A DNA stretch of 9,605 bases from JBBRHF01 sp038223055 (GTDB lineage: Bacteria; Actinomycetota; Actinomycetes; JACCUZ01). A program made the position numbers and the translations under genes. Positions within the stretch are counted from its first letter, which is position 1. Each line of letters opens with the position of its first letter. The notes below the pieces were generated by a model, which searched no databases, had not been told where the DNA came from, and saw nothing but the letters and a program-made list of their open reading frames with translations. Where the stretch lies: positions 1 to 9,605 of the forward strand of contig JBBRHF010000168.1 of NCBI GenBank assembly GCA_038223055.1, written 5' to 3'. Of the stretch, positions 1 to 6,170 are shown one piece after another.

Positions 1-161
1 CCGTTCTGCCGCAGCCCGAGCACGGGACCCCACCTGCGTGGCTTGCGCCCCAGCCTTGTCCACGCCGACACGCTGATTGCCTCGACAGAGCCCGACCTAC
101 TCGACACTCAGAGCGGATGAGCACTTGCGCGAGCGGTCGGCGTCCGCGACGCTTGGGGAGA
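1..161. other. Left-edge stretch with no supported gene
   Basis: No convincing coding region is visible. One plus-strand frame is open from base 1 to a TGA at 118-120 (39 codons, mostly G/C third positions). It could be the very end of a gene entering from the left, but the peptide matches no family I know. A small hairpin, GCGTC-CGC-GACGC, lies at 140-152 just before the larger hairpin at 162-204. If a gene does end at 120, those hairpins are where a terminator would be expected. Confidence 0.3.
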
Positions 162-204
162 GGTCGGCCCGCGCACGCTACCCCCCGGCGAGTGCGGGCC
201 GACC
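162..204. terminator. Strong GC-rich hairpin, probable intrinsic-type terminator
   Basis: GGTCGGCCCGC (162-172) is perfectly complementary to GCGGGCCGACC (194-204), giving an 11-bp stem. The stem extends inward with a G-T wobble, C-G, one mismatch, and then C-G, G-C and C-G pairs around a C-rich loop. Neither strand has a T-tract after it, as is common for actinobacterial terminators. It lies downstream of the small minus-strand gene (stop at 321) and downstream of a possible plus-strand gene end at 120, so it could serve either direction. The pairing is seen directly; terminator function is inferred. Confidence 0.5.
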
Positions 205-209
205 CTCCA

Positions 210-293
210 CGACGTCCCGGTGCTGAGAACCGACGTCCCGGTGCTGAGAACCGACGTCCCGGTGCGTGATACCGACGTCCCGGTGTTGTGAAG
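210..293. repeat. Four tandem 21-bp direct repeats with GACGTC cores
   Basis: Four head-to-tail units start at 210, 231, 252 and 273, each exactly 21 bp long. Every unit contains the palindrome GACGTC (211-216, 232-237, 253-258, 274-279), and units 2-4 carry the imperfect dyad ACCGACGTCCCGGT. The first 14 bases of a unit are nearly invariant. The last 7 are identical in units 1 and 2 and diverge in units 3 and 4. A 21-bp period is about two helical turns, so the palindromes face the same side of the DNA. The array begins 28 bp beyond the stop of the small minus-strand gene. Possible roles are an operator array, an iteron-like binding site or a dispersed intergenic repeat; the sequence alone does not choose between them. 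Confidence 0.85.
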
Positions 294-320
294 AAGCAGG
301 CCGTGAAACATCGAGCCGGG

Positions 321-542
321 TCAGCAGTCCAACCAGCGCAGGGAATCGGGGTCATCGGGACCCGCGGCGAAGCCCAACGGGTCCCACAGCGAGGTGTGCC
401 GGCGCTCCCGAAGCGTGAACGCCGCAAGCGTCAATCCCACGACGGCCAGCAGAAACAGCACGATTGCTACGGGCACCTGCCTCCAGATCCGACGCCGCCT
501 GCTCCGATACTTCGCCGACCATCGTCGTACACCGAACGGCAT
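321..542 (-). CDS. Small single-pass membrane protein, unknown function
   Basis: This is a 73-residue protein of unrecognised family. It starts at ATG 542 with a very basic N-terminus (residues 6-21 hold ten Arg or Lys). One hydrophobic helix follows at about residues 23-43, then a short polar tail with Arg and Trp-Asp-Pro and an acidic GPDDPDS stretch, ending in Trp-Leu-Asp-Cys. The positive-inside rule predicts a cytoplasmic N-terminus and an exported tail. The frame is open further upstream, but that part would overlap the DUF445 gene and reads as shadow sequence rich in Arg and Pro, so I chose ATG 542. No clear ribosome binding site is visible. The gene diverges from DUF445 across 50 bp, so the two may share a control region. 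The coherent charge-helix-tail layout supports a real gene; function is unknown. Confidence 0.6.
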   Translation of the reverse strand: MPFGVRRWSAKYRSRRRRIWRQVPVAIVLFLLAVVGLTLAAFTLRERRHTSLWDPLGFAAGPDDPDSLRWLDC

Positions 543-592
543 GGTTGCGCAAGCAGCGCAGGCCCGTGGGCGGCGTGGTGCATCGTGTCGGT
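543..592. promoter_or_regulatory. Divergent intergenic region with short inverted repeat
   Basis: This 50-bp gap must hold the 5' signals of both the small membrane protein (minus) and the DUF445 gene (plus), unless promoters lie inside the genes. It contains the inverted repeat TGCGC-AAGCA-GCGCA (546-560), overlapping the palindrome TTGCGCAA (545-552). I see no convincing -35/-10 pair and no good Shine-Dalgarno for either start, so leaderless transcription is possible on one or both sides. A regulatory role for the repeat is inferred from position only. Confidence 0.3.
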
Positions 593-1885
593 GTGACCGA
601 CACCCGCAGCGGCCCATCTGCCCGGGCGAGCGACAGGGCTCCGGACCCTGGCGGGCGGCGTCGCGGCCTGCGCCGGATGAAGGCCGGTGCGGCCGCCCTG
701 CTGCTGGCGGCACTGATCGTCTTCGCGGCGACGTACCTCGACTCCGGTGGGGCAAACGGCTGGGTCGGTTTCGTCCGGGCCGGCGCAGAGGCGGCCATGG
801 TCGGCGGGCTGGCCGACTGGTTCGCCGTCACCGCCCTCTTCCGGCACCCGCTGGGGCTACCGATCCCGCACACGGCCCTGATCCCCCGCCGCAAGGACGC
901 CATCGGGGAGAGCCTGGGGGGCTTCGTCCAGGACAACTTCCTGTCCCCGGAGATCGTGGTGTCGCGGCTGCGTGAGGCCGACGTAGTCGCCCGCCTCGCG
1001 ATCTGGCTAGCCGACCGAGGTCATGCCGAGCGCGTCTCGGCTGAGCTGGCGACCTTCATCCGGGCCGGTCTCGCGGAGGCTCGCCGGGACGAGGTGAGCA
1101 GCGTGCTCGCCCATGCCGCCATCGACCGCCTGGCCGCGGCCAGTTATGCCCCGCTCGCCGGCCGGCTGCTCCAGCAGGTGGTCGAGGACGGCAACCACCG
1201 GCCCGTCGTCGATCTGATGGTGCGCTCAACCCGCGAATGGCTCACCGACAACGACGAGATGGTCATCCGCAACATCAAGCGACTGGCTCCGGGCTACGTG
1301 CCGAGGTTCGTCAAGGACCCTGTCGTCGAGCATGTCTTCGAGCGCTCGGTCATCCTCGCCCTGGAGGTGGAGCGGGATCCCGACCACGAACTTCGGCACA
1401 GCCTGGACACGCTGGTGCTGGCCTACGCGCGTGATCTGCAGGCCGACGAGTCGGTGAGCGCGCCGTTCGAGCGGTTCGTGCGCACCATCGTGCGCCATCC
1501 CGGCACCGCCCGGTCGGTCCAGGGCCTGCTGGACGGGGTCATCGAGGCGCTCGGCGAACTCACCCACGAGCCCGACGGGCCGGTCCGTACGGCGGTCACG
1601 GACCGACTCGTCGCGGTGGCCGGCAGGTTGCGTGACGACGAGGAGTTCGCCGACCGGGTCGAGCAGATCGTGGAGCGCTTCGCTGCCTACGTCGTACGGA
1701 CCTATGCCGGGGAGTTCAGCCACCTGGTCAGCGACACCGTCGCCCGCTGGGACCCCACCGAGACCACGGAGCGGATCGAGCTGCAGGTCGGGCGGGATCT
1801 GCAGTTCATCCGCATCAACGGCACCGTGGTGGGCGCGCTGGCGGGGCTGCTGATCCACGCCGTCACCGTCGTCGGGGTCGGCTAG
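593..1885 (+). CDS. DUF445 family membrane-associated protein
   Basis: This is a 430-residue member of the DUF445 family (the family of E. coli YjiN and B. subtilis YheB), whose biochemical role is not established. An Arg-rich stretch just before residue 30 precedes a first transmembrane helix at about 30-49. The family's most conserved block follows at about 65-117: EAAMVGGLADWFAVTALFRH, then PIPHT, a Pro-Arg-Arg-Lys-Asp-Ala-Ile-Gly segment and a Phe-Val-X-Asp-Asn-Phe-Leu segment. A long charged helical middle (about 120-400) leads to a C-terminal hydrophobic helix at about 408-430. A soluble helical domain anchored at both ends is therefore likely. I chose GTG 593, which gives the usual short tail before the basic RRGLRRMK stretch. 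ATG 677 is a possible shorter start. Neither has a clear Shine-Dalgarno. Family assignment is firm; function is unknown. Confidence 0.88.
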   Translation: MTDTRSGPSARASDRAPDPGGRRRGLRRMKAGAAALLLAALIVFAATYLDSGGANGWVGFVRAGAEAAMVGGLADWFAVTALFRHPLGLPIPHTALIPRRKDAIGESLGGFVQDNFLSPEIVVSRLREADVVARLAIWLADRGHAERVSAELATFIRAGLAEARRDEVSSVLAHAAIDRLAAASYAPLAGRLLQQVVEDGNHRPVVDLMVRSTREWLTDNDEMVIRNIKRLAPGYVPRFVKDPVVEHVFERSVILALEVERDPDHELRHSLDTLVLAYARDLQADESVSAPFERFVRTIVRHPGTARSVQGLLDGVIEALGELTHEPDGPVRTAVTDRLVAVAGRLRDDEEFADRVEQIVERFAAYVVRTYAGEFSHLVSDTVARWDPTETTERIELQVGRDLQFIRINGTVVGALAGLLIHAVTVVGVG

Positions 1886-1908
1886 CGACCCGCGGTCGAC
1901 AACCCCGA
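1872..1908 (+). terminator. Nested inverted repeat across the DUF445 stop codon
   Basis: Outer arms TCGGGGT (1872-1878) and ACCCCGA (1902-1908) enclose an inner hairpin, CGACC-CGC-GGTCG (1886-1898), which starts immediately after the TAG stop at 1883-1885. No T-tract follows. Position and pairing suggest a terminator or 3'-end stabilising structure for the DUF445 transcript. The inner and outer stems may compete with an alternative pairing of GGTCG just before the stop. Function is inferred. Confidence 0.4.
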
Positions 1909-1928
1909 AGGCACCACCGAAGTTTGCC

Positions 1929-1940
1929 AGTCGTACGACT
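1929..1940. promoter_or_regulatory. 12-bp perfect palindrome upstream of secreted-protein gene
   Basis: AGTCGTACGACT is perfectly self-complementary. It lies in the 146-bp gap between DUF445 and the secreted protein, about 90 bp before the latter's ATG. A TTGCCA at 1924-1929 abuts it and could be a -35, but no good -10 follows at the right distance. It could be an operator for a dimeric regulator. A palindrome of this length can occur by chance once or twice in a window this size. Confidence 0.25.
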
Positions 1941-2031
1941 CCCGTCTCATCAGAGTTTCCACACATCACCCACCTACCGTGCGCACATGCCTCGTGGCAA
2001 TAGGTCACGGTGCGTATACAGAGGGGGCACC

Positions 2032-3885
2032 ATGACCACGGATAGCCGCAGGGTCTACCCACGCCGCACGAGAGGCCGCACGCGCGCCGCCACCGTGATC
2101 GCCGCCTGCGCCCTGCTGGCGGTGCCTGTCATGGGCGCTGCCAGTCCGGCCGGCGCGGCCGTGACCGTGACGCCGACCAGCCCGCCAGCCAACAACCACA
2201 GCGTCATCGTCTTTCCCGAGCGTGACTTCATCCACGGCGACGGCTACGCGAAGGGCTCCCTGCTCCTCGTCCAGGACTTCCGCGGCGGCGTGCAAGTCGG
2301 CGTGGCCAACAACGTCCCCGTCGTCGACGACCCGAAGACGCCGGCGTACGACGGGTTGTTCGACCTCAACCACCTCGGGACGCCCTGCTGGGAGGGCGTG
2401 ACGCCGGACATCTTGCCCGGTGACGTCATCCGGGTCACCGAGAGCAACGGCGCCGGTGCGGCCGACGAAACACCCGTCGCCGACGTGACCCTCATCTCCC
2501 CCGTTGCGCCTTCCGGTGCCAACCTGGTGATGCACGGCCGGGCATCGGACGGAGCCGGCCACCAGCTGCCGGTCGGCTCGCTCGAGGCCCGGGTCGTGGC
2601 CAACCAGCAGATCTTCCACAGCACCAAGGCGCGCACCCTGCGCGCGTCGTCGCTCGTGCGCCCCCCGGACGGCAGCCTCGCCTACGACTCACCCACCGCG
2701 CTGACCTGGACGGCAACCTGGACCGGCCTGGACCAGTTCGACATCAACATGGCCCTCGCCAACGAGTCACGAGCCCTGTGGCTCGGGCGCGCCGTCGGGG
2801 CGGCGACGACACTCGGCTCGCCGGTCGAGGGCACCCTGTTCGAGTGGGGCCTTGCGGGAGGTCCTGGCGCCGGCTGCTTTGCGCCGCTGGCCCGCAACGG
2901 CCTCAGCAACGCCACTCCCGGTGTGGTCAACGCGGCCACCGGTGATCTCGTGCTCACCGGAGTGTCGCGGGACGCGACAGCGGTCTCGGTGTCGTTGTCC
3001 GACGCGGCGGGCCACTCGATCACCCCGATGACCACCACGCCCGCACCGGCCACGGGCTCGCAGGTCTGGTCGGTGACCGTTCCTGCTGCAGCCCGGGCCG
3101 CCCTTGCCGACGGCACCCTGACCGCGAGCGCCACCGTCACCGGCCTCGCAGTCACCGGCGCGGCCGTCACCACGTCGAGCCTGACGATCCAGCAGGACAC
3201 CGTCGCGCCCGCCGCGCCCTTGCTCAGCCTGCCGTCCGGCTCCTACGTCGGCGCCCAGCTGGTCAGCGTGACCGGCTCGGCCGACACCTCGACCCTGCGC
3301 TACCAGATCGGTGCGTCGGCGGTGCCCGACCCGACACCCACAAGTCCGGCAGTGCCCGGCCAGATCGACGTCACCAGCTCGCAGAGCCTCAAGGTCGTCG
3401 CCTTCGACGCGGCGGGCAACGCCAGCCCGGTTACCGCGGCGACGTACACGATCAGCCCCCCCGCCGCGCCTGCGCCGGTCGCCGTCGGCGGCGTCGTCCC
3501 GGGCGCGGCACCCCCGGCAGCCGTTAACCCGGCAGCCGTTGCCCCAGCAGCGGCCGGCACGACCGTGACCGCCGCCACCAGGGCCTCGGCGCCGCGCATC
3601 CTTGCGGCGAAGGCCGGGAAGCCCGGCGGCAGGCTCACGGCCACGGCGTCGTGGCGGGCGCCGCTGTCCACCGGCGGCTCGCGGATCACGGGCTACCGCC
3701 TGATCGCCCAGCGGATGGGCGCGAAGGGCACGGTGGCCAGGACCACCAGCAGCAGGATCGAGTCGACCGCCCGCTCCGCCACGCTACGGCTGGTGGCAGG
3801 GACCTACCGGTTCCGGGTGGTGGCCGTCAACGCCGTCGGCACCAGCGCGATGTCGTCGCGATCGAACGCGGTCCGCTCTCGCTGA
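2032..3885 (+). CDS. Secreted multidomain Ig-like/FN3 surface protein, unknown function
   Basis: This 617-residue protein carries a signal peptide: a basic N-region (about 5-18), a hydrophobic core (about 19-36), and probable cleavage near residue 43 after Ala-Gly-Ala-Ala. ATG 2032 was chosen because AGGGGG lies just upstream (2022-2027). The first exported region (about 52-155) contains an F-P-E-R-D-F motif and a C-W-E-G-V-T-P-D motif and resembles the N-terminal domain of uncharacterised actinobacterial secreted proteins. A second uncharacterised region (about 156-285) follows. Then come a bacterial Ig-like domain (about 297-385), a chitobiase/hexosaminidase C-terminal-like beta domain (about 390-474, with F-D-A-A-G-N), an Ala/Pro linker (about 475-520) and a fibronectin type III domain (about 520-612, with S-X-I-T-G-Y and Y-R-F-R-V-V-A-V-N). 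There is no catalytic domain, LPXTG motif or C-terminal membrane anchor, so it is probably released or bound non-covalently. Adhesion or polysaccharide binding is only a guess. Confidence 0.8.
   Translation: MTTDSRRVYPRRTRGRTRAATVIAACALLAVPVMGAASPAGAAVTVTPTSPPANNHSVIVFPERDFIHGDGYAKGSLLLVQDFRGGVQVGVANNVPVVDDPKTPAYDGLFDLNHLGTPCWEGVTPDILPGDVIRVTESNGAGAADETPVADVTLISPVAPSGANLVMHGRASDGAGHQLPVGSLEARVVANQQIFHSTKARTLRASSLVRPPDGSLAYDSPTALTWTATWTGLDQFDINMALANESRALWLGRAVGAATTLGSPVEGTLFEWGLAGGPGAGCFAPLARNGLSNATPGVVNAATGDLVLTGVSRDATAVSVSLSDAAGHSITPMTTTPAPATGSQVWSVTVPAAARAALADGTLTASATVTGLAVTGAAVTTSSLTIQQDTVAPAAPLLSLPSGSYVGAQLVSVTGSADTSTLRYQIGASAVPDPTPTSPAVPGQIDVTSSQSLKVVAFDAAGNASPVTAATYTISPPAAPAPVAVGGVVPGAAPPAAVNPAAVAPAAAGTTVTAATRASAPRILAAKAGKPGGRLTATASWRAPLSTGGSRITGYRLIAQRMGAKGTVARTTSSRIESTARSATLRLVAGTYRFRVVAVNAVGTSAMSSRSNAVRSR
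3514..3540 (+). repeat. Short direct repeat in the Ala/Pro linker coding region
   Basis: CCGGCAGCCGTT occurs at 3514-3525 and again at 3529-3540, a 15-bp period in frame with the gene. It encodes two copies of a Pro-Ala-Ala-Val unit with Asn between them. This is a likely product of replication slippage lengthening the low-complexity linker between the beta-rich domains of the secreted protein. Confidence 0.7.
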
Positions 3886-3919
3886 CGGAGCGTGGCGTGG
3901 GGTCGGCTTTACTACCTGC

Positions 3920-6151
3920 ATGACCGAGACGGCCCCCGCCAGCGTCGCCCCCTCCAGCATCGCGGTAGCCACCAGCGGCGGGGACTCGGGCGGGATGAAC
4001 GCCGCGGTGCGGGCAGTTGTCCGCACCGCGCTGTTCCACGGGATCGACGCCTACGTGATCGTCGACGGGTTCCAGGGCCTGGTCGACGGCGGCGAGGCCA
4101 TCCGGCGGGTGTCCTCCGCGGACGTCGGGGGGATCCTGCACCGCGGCGGAACCGTGTTCGGGACAGCCAGGTGCGCCGAGTTCCGCTCTCCGCAGGGCCG
4201 GCGCACGGCGGTCCGCAACCTGCTTGAGCGCCGGATCGACGCGCTGGTCGTGATCGGCGGGGACGGCAGCCTGACCGGGGCGAATCTGCTCCGGGAGGAG
4301 TGGCCCGATGTGGTCGTGCAGCTTGTCCAGGACGGCGAGGTGGCCGCGGAGGTCGCCGCCGCCCACCCGTTCCTGCGGCTGGTGGGGCTGGTGGCCTCGA
4401 TCGACAACGACATGTCCGGGACCGACATGACCATCGGCGCCGACACTGCGCTACATCGGATTATCGAGGCGTTGGACTCGATCCGGAGCACGGCGTCGAG
4501 CCATCAGCGCACGTTCGTCGTCGAGGTGATGGGCCGGCACTGCGGCTACCTCGCGCTGACCGCCGGCCTCGCCACCGCGGCGAACTGGCTGCTGATCCCC
4601 GAACGGCCACCCGAGGGTGCCGATTGGGCGCTCACGATGTGTTCGGCCATGCGGGCCGGGCACGAGATCGGCCGCAGACAGAGCCTCGTGCTGGTCGCCG
4701 AGGGCGCGCAGAGCCGCGACGGCGAGCCGATCACCGTCCAGCGCGTCAAGGAGGTGCTGGAGGAGGAACTCGGCGAGGACGCCCGCGTCACCATCCTGGG
4801 CCACGTCCAGCGGGGCGGCGCACCCAGCGCGTACGACCGGTTCCTGGCCACCCTGCTGGGCCACGCGGCGGTCGAGCACCTTCTCGCGGCGGCGCCCGAC
4901 GCGCCACCCCAGCTGATCGGGGTCCGCGGCAACCAGGTCGCCACGTCGCCGCTGACGGAATGTCTGGCCCGGACCCGTGAGGTCGCCGAACGCGTCGCCC
5001 GGCAGGACTACGACGGCGCGATGCTCGCGCGGGGCGGAAGCTTCGCCGGATCCGACAGCATGCTGCGCACCATGCAGCAGGCCGCGCCGCGGCCGACCAC
5101 GTCCGGGCACCGGCGGTTCCGGCTGGCCGTGCTGCACGGGGGCGGTCCCGCGCCGGGGATGAACACCGCCGTCCGGGCCGCGGTCCGGCTGGGCCTCGAC
5201 CGCGGCTACAGCGTGCTGGCCGTCAAGAACGGCTTTCTGGGCCTGCGCAACGGCGACATCCACGAGATGGACTGGATGAGCGTCAGCGGTTGGGTGTCGG
5301 AGGGCGGGGCCGACATCGGCACCAACCGCTACGTGCCCGACGAGCCGGCGATCGAGAAGATCGCGGAGCAGGTTGCGGCGCATCGCGTCGACGGGCTGCT
5401 GATGGCCGGCGGCTGGGCCGGCTACCAGGCCGCGCACCTGCTGCACACGCATCGGCGCACCTATGCCTCGCTGGACATCCCGATCGTCTGCCTGCCGATG
5501 ACCATCAACAACGACCTCCCCGGCACCGAGCTGACCATCGGCAGCGACACCGCCCTGAACAGCATCGTCGTCGACGTCGACAAAATCCGGCAATCCGCCG
5601 TCGCGTCGCGGCGGGTCTTCGTGGTCGAGGTGATGGGCCACGACTGCGGCTACCTGGCGCTGATGAGCGGCTTGGCGACCGGAGCCGAACGGATCTACCT
5701 GCCCGAGCAGGAGATGAGCCTGGGCGGTCTCAGCCTCGACGTACACCAGCTGTCCGAAGCCTTTCGGTCAGGCAAGCGCCTCGGTCTGGTGATCCGCAGC
5801 GAGAACGCCGATCCGGTCTACACGACGGGATTCATCACCTCGGTGTTCGAAAAGGAGGGTGGCGACCTGTTCGACGCCCGCCCGGCCGTCCTCGGCCATA
5901 TCCAGGAGGGCGGGGACCCCTCGCCGTTCGACCGCGTCCAGGCCACCGGGCTGACCGCGCACTGCATCGAGTACCTCGCCGAGCAGCTCGAGGGCGGCGG
6001 CCGGGCCAGCGCCATGATCGGCTTCCAGTCCGGGCGCCTGCAGTTCACCGACCTGACGTCCTACCCCCTCCTCATCGAGGAGTTGGTCCAGCGCCCGCGG
6101 GAACAACGCTGGATGACCCAGCTCCCCCTCGCCGAGATCATGACCATCTAA
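3920..6151 (+). CDS. ATP-dependent 6-phosphofructokinase, eukaryotic-type tandem-duplicated
   Basis: The enzyme phosphorylates fructose 6-phosphate to fructose 1,6-bisphosphate, the committed step of glycolysis, in the cytoplasm. At 743 residues it is two PFK domains fused. The N-half (about 13-385) keeps SGGDSGGMN (19-27), GTAR (81-84), GGDGS (113-117), SIDND with catalytic Asp162 (160-164), MGRHCGY (204-210), Glu261 and GHVQRGG (294-300). Gly116, and Ala159 instead of Lys, indicate ATP rather than pyrophosphate use. The C-half (about 398-743) has GGWAGY in place of GGDGS (497-502), TINND in place of TIDND (Asn530), MGHDCGY (Arg to His574) and GHIQEGG (Arg to Glu663), so it is probably regulatory. 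The stretch between GGDGS and SIDND and the C-terminal E-Q-R-W motif resemble animal PFK from memory. There is no Shine-Dalgarno before ATG 3920; TTTACT at 3908-3913 could be the -10 of a leaderless transcript. It starts 34 bp after the secreted-protein gene. Confidence 0.93.
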   Translation: MTETAPASVAPSSIAVATSGGDSGGMNAAVRAVVRTALFHGIDAYVIVDGFQGLVDGGEAIRRVSSADVGGILHRGGTVFGTARCAEFRSPQGRRTAVRNLLERRIDALVVIGGDGSLTGANLLREEWPDVVVQLVQDGEVAAEVAAAHPFLRLVGLVASIDNDMSGTDMTIGADTALHRIIEALDSIRSTASSHQRTFVVEVMGRHCGYLALTAGLATAANWLLIPERPPEGADWALTMCSAMRAGHEIGRRQSLVLVAEGAQSRDGEPITVQRVKEVLEEELGEDARVTILGHVQRGGAPSAYDRFLATLLGHAAVEHLLAAAPDAPPQLIGVRGNQVATSPLTECLARTREVAERVARQDYDGAMLARGGSFAGSDSMLRTMQQAAPRPTTSGHRRFRLAVLHGGGPAPGMNTAVRAAVRLGLDRGYSVLAVKNGFLGLRNGDIHEMDWMSVSGWVSEGGADIGTNRYVPDEPAIEKIAEQVAAHRVDGLLMAGGWAGYQAAHLLHTHRRTYASLDIPIVCLPMTINNDLPGTELTIGSDTALNSIVVDVDKIRQSAVASRRVFVVEVMGHDCGYLALMSGLATGAERIYLPEQEMSLGGLSLDVHQLSEAFRSGKRLGLVIRSENADPVYTTGFITSVFEKEGGDLFDARPAVLGHIQEGGDPSPFDRVQATGLTAHCIEYLAEQLEGGGRASAMIGFQSGRLQFTDLTSYPLLIEELVQRPREQRWMTQLPLAEIMTI

Positions 6152-6160
6152 GGGGGGAGC
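6121..6160. terminator. Inverted repeat between convergent genes, possible bidirectional terminator
   Basis: GCTCCCCC (6121-6128) pairs with GGGGGAGC (6153-6160) across a 24-nt loop that contains the last codons and TAA stop of the PFK gene (6149-6151). The opposing gene ends at 6171, only 19 bp beyond the PFK stop. An 8-bp GC stem in that position could end transcription from both sides. The loop is long and there is no T-tract, so support is modest. Confidence 0.35.
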
Positions 6161-6170
6161 TGCGCGAACC

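Noticed and set aside
210..293. Possible CRISPR array
   Set aside because: The units are directly adjacent with no unique spacers, the period is 21 bp, and there are no cas genes in the window.
108..311. Minus-strand 67-codon frame with Thr-Gly-Thr-Ser repeats
   Set aside because: The repetitive peptide is only the 21-bp DNA repeat read in frame. The rest is the hairpin region, there is no ribosome site, and the repeat units drift without regard to codons.
2015..2020. TATACA as a -10 element for the secreted-protein gene
   Set aside because: It ends only 11 bases before the ATG and 1 base before the ribosome binding site. A transcript starting at the usual distance would lack that site.
1226..2062. 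278-codon minus-strand open frame opposite DUF445
   Set aside because: It overlaps the conserved DUF445 gene and crosses the intergenic gap into the secreted-protein start; no recognisable protein.
4451..5746. 431-codon minus-strand open frame inside the PFK gene
   Set aside because: It lies wholly opposite the PFK coding sequence and reads as Arg/Gly/Ala/Val-rich shadow with no domain or ribosome site.
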